From: Orientallactaga sibirica
Lineage: Eukaryota > Chordata > Mammalia > Rodentia > Dipodidae
Direction of reading: 5' to 3'
Assembly: GCA_036365145.1 (NCBI GenBank)
Contig: JAEOAD010002566.1
Span: 4,805,501-4,869,500 of the forward strand
Length of the DNA: 64,000 bases
The translations under genes and the position numbers were made by a program. The notes beneath the pieces were generated by a model that had not been told where the DNA came from, ran no database searches, and was given only the letters and a program-made list of their open reading frames with translations. Of the stretch, positions 22,776-32,970 are shown one piece after another (positions within the stretch are counted from its first letter, which is position 1; every line of letters begins with the position of its first letter).

Positions 22776-24808
22776 ATTAAAAATGATTTTAAAAATTTTT
22801 AAAAATGGAAAAACCAGGCTGGAGAGATGGCTTAGTAGTTAAGGCATTTGCCTGCAAAGCCAAAGGACTTCTGTTTGATTCTCCAGGACCCATGTAAGCC
22901 AGATGCACAAGGTGGCGCATGTGTCTGGAGTTCGTTTGCAGTGGCTGGAGGCCCTGGAATGCCCCCTTTTTTTTTTCTATCTCTGCCTCTTTCTCTCTCG
23001 CTCTCATAAATAAATAAATACATAAAATTTAAAAAGTAAAAAATGGAAAAACCAAATATATATATACACACACTCACACACGTGTGTGTGTGTGTGTGTA
23101 CAGAGAAGAAGAGAGAGGGAAAGAAAGAATGGGTGTGCCAGGGCCTCCTGCCACTGCAAAGGAACTCTAGACATATGTATGACTTTGTGCATCTGGCTTT
23201 GGCTTTAGGTGCATATTGGGAATTGAACCCAGGCCATCAGGCTTCACAAGCAAATGCTTTAAGTGCTTTAAGCCATTTCGCTATCCCAAGAATATTTTAA
23301 TATTTTATTTTATTTTACTTATTTGGGGGAGAGAGAGAGAGGGAGGGAGAGAATGGGCATTCCAGGGCCTCCAGCCACTGCAAACGAACTCCAGATGCAT
23401 GCGCCCCCTTGTGCATCTGGCTTACATGGGTCCTGGAAAATCAAACCGGGATCCTTTGGCTTTGCAGGCAAACGCCTTAACCTCTAATCCATCTCTCCAG
23501 TCCCCTTAAAATATTTTTAAAATGTTATCCACGCGTGATGGTGCATGCCTTTAATCCCAGCACTCGGGAGGCAGAGGTAGGAGGATCACTGTGAGTTCGA
23601 GGCCACCCTGGGACTACAGAGTGAGTTCCAGGTCCGCTTAGGCTGGAGTGAGACCCTACCTCGAAAAAAAAAAGAAAGAAAGAAAGAAAAAAATGCATTG
23701 TATGGGTGTGTACACTTGGACCAGGACCTCCTGATGCTGCAAAATGAACACCAGACACATGCACTACTTCTTAAGTCTGGTTTGATGTGGGTACTGGGGA
23801 ATCAAACCTGGGTCTTCATGCTTTGCAAACAAGCACCTTTAACTGCTGAGAAATCTCCCTAGCCGCTGACAGTAACTGAATGGAGCAAAGGTTTTGCTGT
23901 TTTGCTCAGGCTATATTTCAATATATAACAACCCTCCTGCCTAAGTCTCTAGTTCTAAATTATAGACCTTAGCCCACACTAAGCAGAGAGTATTTTGAGA
24001 CGCATTACAATGTGAGCCATATCTCATTGGCCTAAAATATACACTTTTCTACATATGGGCATTTGAGAAAATGGGATGGGTTTTTAAAATAATTTTTTAA
24101 ATTATATATTTATTATTTGCAGGCAGAGAGAGATAGAAGAGAGGCAGACAGACAGAGAATGGGCATGCCAGGGCCTCCAGCCACTACAAATGAACTCCAG
24201 ATGCATGGGCCCCTTGTGCATTTGGCTTACATGAGTCCTGGAGAATCAAACCGGGATCCTTTGGCTTCGCAGGCGGGCAAATGCCTTAACCACTGAGCTA
24301 TTTCTCCAGCCCAAAATGGGATGGTTTTTATCCCCCGTGATGTTTTGTGAATATCTAGTGACTTTTTTTGTTGTTTTTTGATTTTTGGTTTTCAAGGTAG
24401 GGTTTCACTGTAGTCCAGGCTGGCCTGGAATTTGCTATGTAGTCTCTTGTAGCCCAAGTGGGGCTTGAGGTAGCTATGTAGCCAATGACTTTGAATTTGT
24501 AATCTACCTGACTCCACTCTCCTAGTGTTGAGATTACAGGCATGTGCCACCGGATTTATGTGGTTATTTATTGGGAATTGAACCAGGCAAGCACTCTGAA
24601 AACTGAGCTACATACATAGCCCCCTCCTTATTTTAAGATTTTATTTTCATTTTTATTTATTTATTTATCAGAGACAGAGAGAGGATGAGAATGGACACAC
24701 CAGGGCTCTAGCCACTGCAAATGAACTCCAGATGCATGTGCCACAATGTGTATCTGGCATACGGGGGACCTGGAGAATCAAACCTGGGTCCTTAGGCTTT
24801 GCAGGTCT

Positions 24809-24847
<39 letters not shown>

Positions 24848-25014
24848 AGGTAGAGTCTCACTCTAGACCAGGCTGACCTAGAAATTACTCTGTAGTACCA
24901 CAGTGGCCTCAAATACACAGCAATCCTACCTCTGCCTCCCAAGTGTGAGCCACCAAGCCTGGTTTTTATTTTTTACAAATTTTTTTTTTTAATTTATTTG
25001 AAAGAGAGAAAGAA

Positions 25015-25055
<41 letters not shown>

Positions 25056-26426
25056 GTTAGTGTCTCCAGCCACTGCAAACGAACTCCAGATGCATGTGCC
25101 CCCTTGTGGTCAAGTGCAGCATTGCGCCCTTGCGTTGCTTTGCTTCTGGCTAAACGTGGGACCTGGAGATTGGAACCGCTGGAGATTGGAACCAGTGTCT
25201 TAGGCTTAGGAGGCAGGCACCCTAACCGCTAAGCCATCTCTCCAGCCAAAAGTTGTAAGGGATGGAGAGAAGGCTTAGCGGTTAAGGTGCTTGCCTGAAA
25301 AGCCAAAGGACACAGGTTCAATTTCCCAGTACCCATGTAAGGCAGATGCATAAGGCAGCACATGTGTCTGGAGTTTTCAGTGGCTGGAAACCTTGGAGTG
25401 CCATTCTCTTGCTCTCAAAAAAATAAATAAATAATTTTTTAAAAATGATGCAAGGGCTGGAGAGAGGGCTTAGCAGTTAAGGCACTTGCCTGCAAAGCCA
25501 AGTCGAACCTTGGTTCGATTCCCCAAGACCCATGTTAGCCAGATGCACAAGATGACGCACGCATCTGGAGTTTGTTTGCAGTGGTGGGAAGCCCTGGAGA
25601 GCCCATTTTCTCTCTCTCTCTCTCTCTCTCTCTGTGTCTCTCTCTCAAATTAATAAATAATAAAATATTTTTTTTTGTTTTTTTGGTTTTTCGAGGTAGG
25701 GTTTCACTCTGGTCCAGGCTGACCTGGAATTAACTATGTAGTCTCAGGGTGGCCTTGAACTCACAGTGATCCTCCTACCTCTGCCTCCCGAGTGCTGGGA
25801 TTAAAGGCGTGCGCCACCACGCCCGGCTAAATAATAAAATATTTTTAAGGAGCAACGTAAGCATCTAGCATTTGTTTGAAGCAGCAAGAGGTCCTGGCAT
25901 ATGCACACACACATAAATTAATTAATTAATATTTTTGGGGGAGGGGGTTTCGAGGTAGGGTCTTTCTCTCACTCTAGCTCAGGCTGACCTGGAATTCACT
26001 GTGTAGACTCGGGGTGGCCTCGAACTCTCGGCAATCCCCCTACGTCTGCTTCCTGAGTGCTGGGATTGAAGGTGTGCACTACCATGCACAGCTAAATTAA
26101 TATTTCTAAAAAGCAAACAAAAACACAGTAAATTGTGTGTGTGTTCAAGTGTATGAGTGCTGGTCTGTCTGTCACAGCGTACTTGTGGAGATCAGAGGAC
26201 AACTGCCAGTGTTAGTTGTCACCTTCTACCTTGGGGACGGGCCTCTCATTCTTTGCCTTTGCATTAGCTAGCAAGGCTCTCTGGCCCTCGAGCTTCTGGA
26301 AGATTCTTCAGTATCTACTTTCTGTCTAGCCATAGGCATACTGGGGTCACAGATGCTTGCACTGAGATGTCCTGCTGTATGTGGATTCTGAGTATTCACA
26401 CTGAGGTACTCACAGTTGGTGCTTTA

Positions 26427-26460
<34 letters not shown>

Positions 26461-27149
26461 TTTTTGTTTTTCGAGGTAGGGTTTCACTCTAGCTCAGGCT
26501 GACCTGGAATTCACTCTGTATTCTCAGGGTGGCCTTGAACTCATGGTGATCCTCCTACCTCTGCCTCCCGACTGCTGGGATTAGCTGGTGGCGCATGCCC
26601 GGCTGGTGCTTTATCTTTTGAGCCTCTTCTCCAGCCCCCACACCAATGTTTAGTTGTAACCTCAGCACCCAGGAGCTGAGGCAGAAAGGATCTTGAGTTT
26701 GAAGCTAGCTTGGTCTGCGTAGCATGTTCCAGGGTTCTCTGTCACAAAGATGGTTAAGGTGCTTGCCTGCAAAGCCAAAAGACCCAGGTTCAATTCCCCA
26801 GAACCCACATAAACCAGATGCACAAGGTGGCACATGTGTCTGTAATTTGTTTGCAGTGGCTGGAGACCCTGGCATTCATTCTCTCTCTCTCTCTCGCTCG
26901 CTTTCTCTGTCTGTCTCCACTAAATAAATTAAAATATTGTTTTTAAAAAGTGGGAAGACATGAATAAAAGAAAGAAAGTGGGCTGGAGAGATGGCCAGTG
27001 GTTAAGGCACTTGCTTGAAAAGCCTGACAACCCAGAACCCATATAAAGCCAGATGCACAAAGTGGCACATGCATCTGGAGTTTGTTTGCATTGGCTAGAT
27101 GCCCTGGTGCACCTATTCTCTAAGGTCCTGGCATTAAAAAAGAAGAAAG

Positions 27150-27212
<63 letters not shown>

Positions 27213-28727
27213 AGAGAAAAGAAGAAGAAAGAAAGGGAGGGAGGAAGGAAGGAAGGAAGGAAGAAAGGGAGGAAGAGTAAAGAAAAATAAAGAGGTCAGG
27301 GTCTGACTGAAAAAATAGCCCAGTGGAGCTCTTCGAATCTCCAGATCCCATGTAACAGCTGAGCACAGCCCCTCACTCTTGTAACCCCACTCACACAAGG
27401 GGAGCAGAGACCAGGGAATTGCCCAGGTTCTCAAACAGCAGCAAGTAAAGAGACTCCATTTAAGAGTATCAGTAAAAGTGAGTAAAAGAAAAAGTTAGAC
27501 TCTGTCTCGGAAAAAGACAAAAAATATAATAATAAGAGTATTAGTAAAGAGACTGCGGTTTAAATTCAAGTTTATCTTCAGCTGTTTGGGCTACGTGAAA
27601 TCCTAGCGTGTCTCACTCTAGCCCAGGCTGACCTGGAATTCACTATGTAGTCTCAGGGTGGCCTTGAACTCACTGCGATCCTCCTACCTCTGCCTCCTGA
27701 GTGCTGGGATTAAAGGTGTGCGCCACCACGCCCAGTTTATATTTACTTATTTATTTATTTATTTATTTATTTATTTTATTATTTATTTTTATTTGAGACA
27801 GAGAGAGAGAGAGACAGAATGGGTGCACCAGGGCCTCCAACCACTGCAAATTAACTCCAGATGTGTGCGCTCCCTTATGCAGCTGGCCTACGTGGGTTCT
27901 GGGGACTCGAACCTGGGTCCTTTGGCTTTGCAAGCAAGCGCCTTAAACACTAAGCCATTTCTCCAGCCCCTTCCCTTTGGTTTTTTTGAAGTTTTTTTTT
28001 GCTCTAGCCCAGACTGAGCTGGAATTCACTTTGTAGTCTCAGGGTGGCCTCAAACTCATGGTGATCCTCCTACCTCTGCCTCCTGAGTGTTGGAATCAGA
28101 GGTGTGCGCCACCACACCTGGCTTGACAACCACTTTCAAACAGGATTTTTAATGTATGGGGGAGGGCGTTGAGATGGTGGGGGACAGAGATTGCATGTGC
28201 CACTGCTAGCCAGGAGATGATCCTGGCATGTTGCTTCATTCTAGCGCTTGGGAGGTAGAGGCAGAAGGATCAGGAGTTCAGGTCAGCCTAGGCTACATAG
28301 CAAGTTTACAGTCAAGCAGGGCTACATGAAACCCTGTCAGAAAAAAAATAATAACAATAGGTGTGCTGGAGAGATGGCTTAGTGGTTAAGGTGCTTGCCT
28401 GTGAAGTCTAAAGACCCAGGTTTGATTCCCCAGTACCCATATAGGCCAGATAGATGCACAAGGGGGCAGTGGCTGGAGATCCTGTTGCACTTATTCTCTC
28501 TCTCTCTTTCTCAGTCTTTCTCTGCTTCTTTCTCTCTCAAATAAATAAATAAAGTATCTTATTGTTAATAATAATAGGGCTGGAGAGATTGCTCAGCGGT
28601 TTAAGGCTGTTGTTTGCAACGCCTTCCGGTCTAGGTTCAGTTTCCCAGGACTCAAGTACAGCCAGATGCACAAAGTGGTGCATGCATCTGGAGTTGGTTT
28701 GCAGCGGCTGGAGGCTGTTGCCCATTA

Positions 28728-28764
<37 letters not shown>

Positions 28765-28950
28765 TTGAAAATAAATAAAATACTTAAAATAATAATAATG
28801 TGGCACATGCCTTTAATCCCAGCACTCGGGATGCAGAGGTAGGAGGATCACCATGAGTTCCAGGCCAGCCTGAGACTACATAGTGAATTCCAGGTCAGCC
28901 TGAGCTAGAGTGAGACCCTACCTTGGAAAACCAAAAATAAATAAATAAAA

Positions 28951-28993
<43 letters not shown>

Positions 28994-30083
28994 GACAGGT
29001 GGATCTACACACCGAAGGGGTCATTTGCTGACTGGCAACGTGGGAACCCATTGACCCTTTCCTATTTTTCTCTCCCTACAGGTGTATTCTCCAGTGACCC
29101 CCGTGCCCACCATGGCCCCTCTCAACTCCTACATGACCTTGAACCCTCTCGGTTCTCCCTACCCCCCAGGAGGGCTCCCTGCCTCTCCGCTGTCTTCAGG
29201 ACCACTGGTACCTCCAGCCCCTACAGCGCCATTGGGGCCCACCTTCCCAGCTTCCCTGGGAGCTGGAGGTGGTGGTGGTGCTGCTGCTAGTGGTGGAGGA
29301 AGCAGCTCGGGATATGGAGGCCCTGGTCTTGGGCTGGTACATGGGAAAGAGATGCCCAAGGGGTACCGTCGGCCTCTGGCCCATGCCAAGCCTCCCTATT
29401 CCTACATCTCGCTCATCACCATGGCCATCCAGCAGGCGCCAGGCAAGATGCTGACACTAAGCGAGATCTACCAATGGATCATGGATCTCTTTCCGTACTA
29501 CCGGGACAACCAGCAACGCTGGCAGAACTCCATCCGCCACTCGCTGTCCTTCAACGACTGCTTCGTCAAGGTGGCACGCTCCCCGGATAAGCCTGGCAAA
29601 GGTTCCTACTGGGCCCTGCATCCCAGCTCCGGGAACATGTTTGAGAATGGCTGCTACCTGCGTCGCCAGAAACGCTTCAAGTTGGAGGAGAAGGCAAAGA
29701 AGAGCAACAGGAACCCTCCAGCAGGGCCTGCCATCTCTGCTGCTGCTGCCACCGCCGCTGCTACCATAGTCACCTCGCCCACTCAGCCGCAGCCTCCACC
29801 CCCCGAGCCTGAAGCCCAGGGTGGGGAAGATGTGGGGGCTCTGGACTGTGCCTCCCCGACTTCCTCCACACCCTATTTCTCGGGCCTGGAGCTCCCAGAA
29901 CTGAAGTTGGATGCACCCTACAACTTCAACCATCCCTTCTCCATCAACAACTTGATGTCCGAACAGACACCAGCGCCACCCAAACTGGACATGGGCTTTG
30001 GGGGCTTTGGGGCTGAGAGTGGGGAGCCCGGGGGGGTCTACTACCAAGGCCTCTATTCTCGCTCTCTGCTTAATGCATCTTAG
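11222..30083 (+). CDS. FOXA3: Forkhead box protein A3 (HNF3-gamma); coding exons 11222-11290 and 29082-30083
   Basis: Winged-helix pioneer transcription factor of endoderm and liver that opens chromatin at hepatic and metabolic genes. Exon 1 codes 23 residues ([20 protein letters not shown]...) and ends at GAG|GTGTGT; exon 2 begins after tctccctacag at 29082 with codons for [10 protein letters not shown] and stops at TAG 30081-30083. The joined protein is 356 residues, close to the roughly 350 of human and mouse. The forkhead domain spans about residues 123-223 ([15 protein letters not shown]; recognition helix [16 protein letters not shown]; wing and basic tail ending RRQKRFK). The conserved C-terminal activation motif [20 protein letters not shown] is near 297-316, and the protein ends SRSLLNAS. 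An expanded Gly/Ala/Ser run precedes the domain, and the linker after it diverges from human. The two-exon structure is typical; the 17.8-kb intron is unusually swollen by SINEs and a satellite. Both splice junctions are phase 0. Confidence 0.98.
11291..13925. other. FOXA3 intron, 5' part: single-copy sequence with scattered SINEs
   Basis: 11291-11750 and 11900-12850 are largely single-copy, with a possible degraded MIR at about 12030-12220. B1-like (+): 11750-11900; old copies 12855-13005 and 13450-13560. B1-like (-): 13120-13300, with a long T run at 13118-13142. A B2-like element (+), 13575-13925, is interrupted by a B1-like (-) at about 13728-13885. No coding exon recognised. Confidence 0.65.
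13926..14808. other. FOXA3 intron: single-copy block
   Basis: About 880 bp without a recognisable SINE, mixed composition, and no ORF matching a known family. Its retention as unique sequence within a SINE-saturated intron makes it a candidate intronic regulatory region, but I see no decisive motif. Confidence 0.4.
14809..16328. repeat. FOXA3 intron SINE cluster
   Basis: B2-like (+): 14810-15000, 15040-15235. B1-like (+): 15275-15440. B2-like (-): 15460-15655, 15665-15840, 15890-16075, 16130-16325. Each B2-like copy retains a recognisable A-box region and an aataaat-rich tail, or its complement. Confidence 0.85.
16330..16870 (-). mobile_element. LINE-1-like 3' end fragment (antisense)
   Basis: The plus strand begins with a T-rich end, then 'ttattgacaacttccataat' and a pyrimidine-rich stretch (ccctccctccccccactttc). 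Read on the minus strand this is a G-rich polypurine tract followed by AATAAA and a poly(A) end, the typical layout of a mammalian L1 3' UTR. No reverse transcriptase reading frame is retained. The left end is clear; the right limit is approximate. Family assignment is by resemblance only. Confidence 0.6.
16871..18640. other. FOXA3 intron: single-copy sequence with several SINEs
   Basis: Contains an old B1-like copy at about 17015-17135, a B2-like (+) at 17145-17345, a 5'-truncated B1-like (+) at 17355-17480 with an (AAAAT)n tail, and a B2-like variant (-) at 18205-18440. The remainder (17655-18200, 18440-18640) is single-copy with no recognised function. Confidence 0.6.
17480..17652. repeat. 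(AAAAT)n / (AAAT)n microsatellite
   Basis: About 170 bp of taaaa and taaataaaa repeats extend from the tail of the B1-like element at 17355-17480. Confidence 0.95.
18645..21400 (+). repeat. ID-SINE-derived satellite array (about 51-bp unit, roughly 50 copies) in the FOXA3 intron
   Basis: The head-to-tail unit runs 'gaggggctggggcgtggctc', 'agcggtagagcccttgtcta', 'gaatccacagt' (51 nt). It matches the 5' half of a tRNA-Ala-derived ID/BC1-type SINE, including the pol III A-box tggctcagcgg. The array ends at about 21305-21400 in a fuller ID copy that keeps the B-box region (ggtccagttccatccccagg), which points to the source element. Many units are truncated or fused, for example around 19250-19310, 19760-19900, 20040-20240 and 20820-21000. 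The A-boxes share the FOXA3 strand. Confidence 0.9.
21400..23880. repeat. FOXA3 intron SINE cluster
   Basis: B1-like (+): 21545-21670 (old), 22010-22150, 23525-23690. B2-like (+): partial 21775-21840 and 21840-21960, then 22160-22355, 22550-22790, 22815-23030. B1-like (-): 22360-22515. B2-like (-): 23095-23290, 23310-23510, 23700-23870 (old). Simple sequence: (AAAT)n about 22735-22782 and (TG)n about 23080-23100. Confidence 0.8.
27138..27290. repeat. (GAAA)n and (GGAA)n compound microsatellite
   Basis: A run of gaaa units from about 27145 passes into gaagaa, then ggaaggaa and gggaggaa, at the truncated end of a B2-like SINE. Confidence 0.95.
28948..28992. repeat. (AAT)n microsatellite
   Basis: About twelve aat triplets at the end of a B1-like SINE tail, about 90 bp before the FOXA3 exon 2 acceptor. 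Confidence 0.95.
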
Positions 30084-30110
30084 CGGGGTGGGGGCTGGGG
30101 GGTCGGACCT

Positions 30111-30150
30111 GGCTCTATGGCGCAGTGGATAGCGCATTGGACTTCTTAGA
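30111..30150 (+). pseudogene. tRNA-Arg(UCU) 5'-half pseudogene in the FOXA3 3' UTR
   Basis: The segment ggctctatggcgcagtggat agcgcattggacttct matches a nuclear tRNA-Arg-TCT from position 1 through the acceptor strand, D-arm with A-box (tggcgcagtgg), anticodon 5' stem (ttgga) and the anticodon TCT, with only about two differences. The match stops at the anticodon; no anticodon 3' stem, T-arm or B-box follows. It starts 27 nt after the FOXA3 stop codon. It is not a functional tRNA gene. tRNA identity comes from memory of mammalian tRNA-Arg-TCT. Confidence 0.75.
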
Positions 30151-30458
30151 CCAGGGGGGTTGGGAACATGGTGATGGCTTTGAGGGGGTGTCTCATCTTT
30201 CTGGGTGACATTTGCTTATCGCGTCAGTTGACATCTTGTTTGGTCTATGACTGCGATGACCCACTGTGTACTGTGATAACCACCGCGGACTCTTCAGTGG
30301 GCCTGGAGAGGATGGTGGAGGCAGACATGTTGAGGGTCCTGTAAGGTCAGCTATGTTGGGAGTCCTATAAGGTCGGCCATGTTGAGTGTGTCATTATTTC
30401 ATCAACTGGGTGCTTGATGGTTGCCATTTTTGAATGGCATCTTTTCTTTTTCTTTCTT

Positions 30459-30504
<46 letters not shown>

Positions 30505-31287
30505 TTTTGGTTTTTCCAGGTAGGGTCTTGCTATAGCCCAGGCTGTCCTGGAATTCAGGGTGGCCTCAAACTCATGGCAATCCCCCTACCTCTGCCTCCT
30601 AAGTGCTGAGATTAAAGGCCTACACCAACCCGGTTGAGTGACATTTTGTTTGGCCCTTTTGGTCTTGTGATGACCATCTTGACTGACCCTTTGGGTGTGT
30701 GACAGTGACACCATGTCAGTGACATCTTTGGCTCACCACTGGGTGCTGGGATCATTTCTTTTTCTTTTCTTTCTTTTTTTGGGGGTGGAGGAGGTTTGGA
30801 GGTAGGGTCACACTCTAGCTCAGGCTGACCTAGAATTCACTATATACTCTCAGGGTGGCCTCGAACTCACAGCGATCCTCCTACCTCAGCCTCCCGAGTG
30901 CTGGGATTAAAGGCGTGCGCTACCACGCCCAGCTTTTTTTTTTTTTCTTTCTTTTTTTTTTTTTTTTTTTGTGAACTTTTTGGTATCAAATTGGCTACCA
31001 TCTCACATGTGTTTTTTTAAATTTTTTTTTATTTTTTTTGGGGGGGTAGCTCACTGGATGCTTGGAGTAGCAGGGTGACAGTTTCACTGTGCCTCATATG
31101 ACCACCATGGTTTATCATTGTCACCTCTGGCCCGGGGTTGGGGGAAGGATGGAGATGAGACCTTCAGTCCCCCCACCACCCATTTTCCATCCCGGCCCAG
31201 AAACACGCAGAAAAAAAAGTCTGTTGAGGTATGGGCAATTTCTGCTGAGGTCTAGTTCTTGCCTAGGGAGACTGGATGTGTTTGACC

Positions 31288-31293
31288 ATTAAA
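31288..31293 (+). terminator. FOXA3: FOXA3 polyadenylation signal (ATTAAA)
   Basis: ATTAAA in the context ttgaccattaaaagcacc, followed by a T-rich stretch (ttttctgtctc), the expected arrangement for a cleavage site about 15-25 nt downstream. Confidence 0.6.
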
Positions 31294-31310
31294 AGCACCT
31301 TTTCTGTCTC

Positions 31311-31860
31311 TTACTGAATGTCTCTTTTCCTTGGTGGACGCCGTGGGACTTGAACACTTAAGTTTCTGTTCCCCTGCCCCCCCCCCTTCAGGTCTCCACT
31401 AACTGGTGGCTTCTGGGGGAAGGGCCGGGGGAAGCAGCCACCTGACCTTTGGCTCTTTGCTGTCCCTGACCCCAAGGACAGTTTGTTCATTGATAGCAGC
31501 CCCCGCAGGAGTGGGGCCAGAGCAGCTGGGGAGGAGAGGTGACTGCCGTGATCAAGGCCATCTGCCCCACCCCCACTTCCCAGATACACACCTGGAGCTC
31601 TGGGGTCCGGGAACCTCCAGGCTGCTCAATTTTTGTTCAAGCTTTTGGACCAGAGGGGACAGAATAAAGACATGTGCCTGCTGGACTTTGTCACAGTGCC
31701 TGCTGAGATTCCTGTGATCTGTTGCAGGGTGTGTGTCGTCTGTGGCCCTCAGCTGTGTGAATTTGTGTGTCTATCCACAATCTGGATGTGCATTCCCTAT
31801 GAGTGTCTCAGAATATCAGACTTTTGTGGGTCTTACTGATTGTGTTTAGGGGCGTCTTTT
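31311..31860. other. Single-copy sequence downstream of FOXA3
   Basis: About 550 bp without SINEs, including the AATAAA at 31663. No reading frame of recognised origin. Confidence 0.4.
31663..31668 (+). terminator. Possible distal FOXA3 polyadenylation signal (AATAAA)
   Basis: AATAAA within single-copy DNA 370 bp past the proximal ATTAAA, followed by a TG-rich stretch. It could be an alternative end of FOXA3; use is unproven. Confidence 0.4.
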
Positions 31861-31892
31861 ATTTATTTTAATTTTTTCTTTATTTTTAATAT

Positions 31893-31939
<47 letters not shown>

Positions 31940-32588
31940 TGAGAGAGAGTATGGGCACACCGGGGCCTCCAGCCACTGCAAACGACCTGTAGATGCATGC
32001 GCTACCATGTGCATATGGCTCACATGGGTTCTGGGGCGTCGAACCCCAGTCCTTAGGCTTAATAGGCAAGCTTTGCTGCTAAGCCATCTCTCCAGCCCTA
32101 TTTTTATTTATGAGAGAGAAAGGAGAGACAGAATAGGCACGCCAGGGCCTCTAGCCACTGCAAACAATCTCCAGACATGTGTGTCACCTTGTGCAGCTGG
32201 TTTACATGGATTTTGGGGAGTCGAACCTGGGTCCTTTGGCTTTGCAGACAAGTGATTTAACCGCTAAGCCATCTCTCCAGCCCTTTTTTTTGGTGGTGGG
32301 GGGGGGGCTGAGGTAGGGACTCACTCTAGCTCAGGCTGACCTGGAATTCACTATATAGTCTCAGGGTGGCCTCAAACTCTAAACTATCCTCCTACCTCTG
32401 CCTCCAGAGTGCTGGGATTAAAGGCATTTACCACCACTCCCGGCTCTTTTTTTTTTTTTTTTTTTGTGACAGTGTCTCACCTTACAGCTCAGGCTAGTCT
32501 GGAACTCACCCAGTAGCCCTGGCTGACCTCAAATTCATGGCAATCCTCCTGCCTCAGCCTTCCCATTACTGAAATTAAGGCTTCAGTC

Positions 32589-32632
<44 letters not shown>

Positions 32633-32970
32633 CTTTTCTTTTTTCTTTCTTTCTTTTTTTTTTTTTTTGGTTTTTCGAGGTAGGGTCTCACTCTGGCCCA
32701 GGCTGACCTGGAATTTACTATGTAGTCTCAACCTGGCCTGGAACTCCGGGCGATCCTCCTACTTCTGCCTCCCAAGTGCTGGGATTAAAGGCGTGCGCCA
32801 CCACGCCCGGCTCTTTTCTCTTTTCTTGACACAGGGTCTCCTGTAGCCCCAGGCTGGCCTCAAAACTTGCTATATGTAGCTGAGGATGACCTTAAACCCC
32901 TGGTCATCCTGCCTCCACCTCCTGAGTGCAGGATTTCACGCATGTGCCACCCACCACACCTGACTTCCCT
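31860..32970. repeat. Intergenic SINE cluster downstream of FOXA3
   Basis: (TTTA)n at about 31886-31942 followed by B2-like (-) 31942-32095 and 32100-32285. B1-like (-) 32288-32445, 32460-32585 (old), 32655-32815, 32825-32965 (old). (CT)n at about 32590-32630. Confidence 0.8.

Larger units (their letters stand above)
23881..29050. repeat. FOXA3 intron SINE cluster, 3' part
   Basis: B2-like (-): 24095-24315, 24640-24800, 24990-25247 (variant with extra segment), 27745-27970. B2-like (+): 25255-25435, 25450-25665, 26740-26935, 26980-27120, 28365-28560, 28575-28785. B1-like (-): 24360-24560 (old), 24805-24965, 25670-25830, 25935-26095, 26425-26605, 27590-27740, 27985-28125. B1-like (+): 28225-28345 (old), 28798-28935. 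Single-copy: about 23880-24090, 26110-26420 and 27290-27590. Limits are approximate. Confidence 0.75.
30084..31310 (+). other. FOXA3: FOXA3 3' UTR (probable end near 31310)
   Basis: Follows the stop codon directly. It contains a tRNA-Arg 5'-half-like segment (30111-30150) and two minus-strand B1-like insertions (about 30440-30640 with a 50-nt T run, and 30770-30945). The rest is single-copy. The first plausible polyadenylation signal is ATTAAA at 31288-31293. An AATAAA at 31663-31668 is an alternative distal signal. Confidence 0.65.

Noticed and set aside
29457..30137. 226-codon minus-strand open frame
   Set aside because: Antisense shadow of the FOXA3 forkhead exon.
30111..30190. Functional tRNA gene in the FOXA3 3' UTR
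   Set aside because: Only the 5' half is present; no anticodon 3' stem, T-arm, B-box or pol III terminator in the right place.
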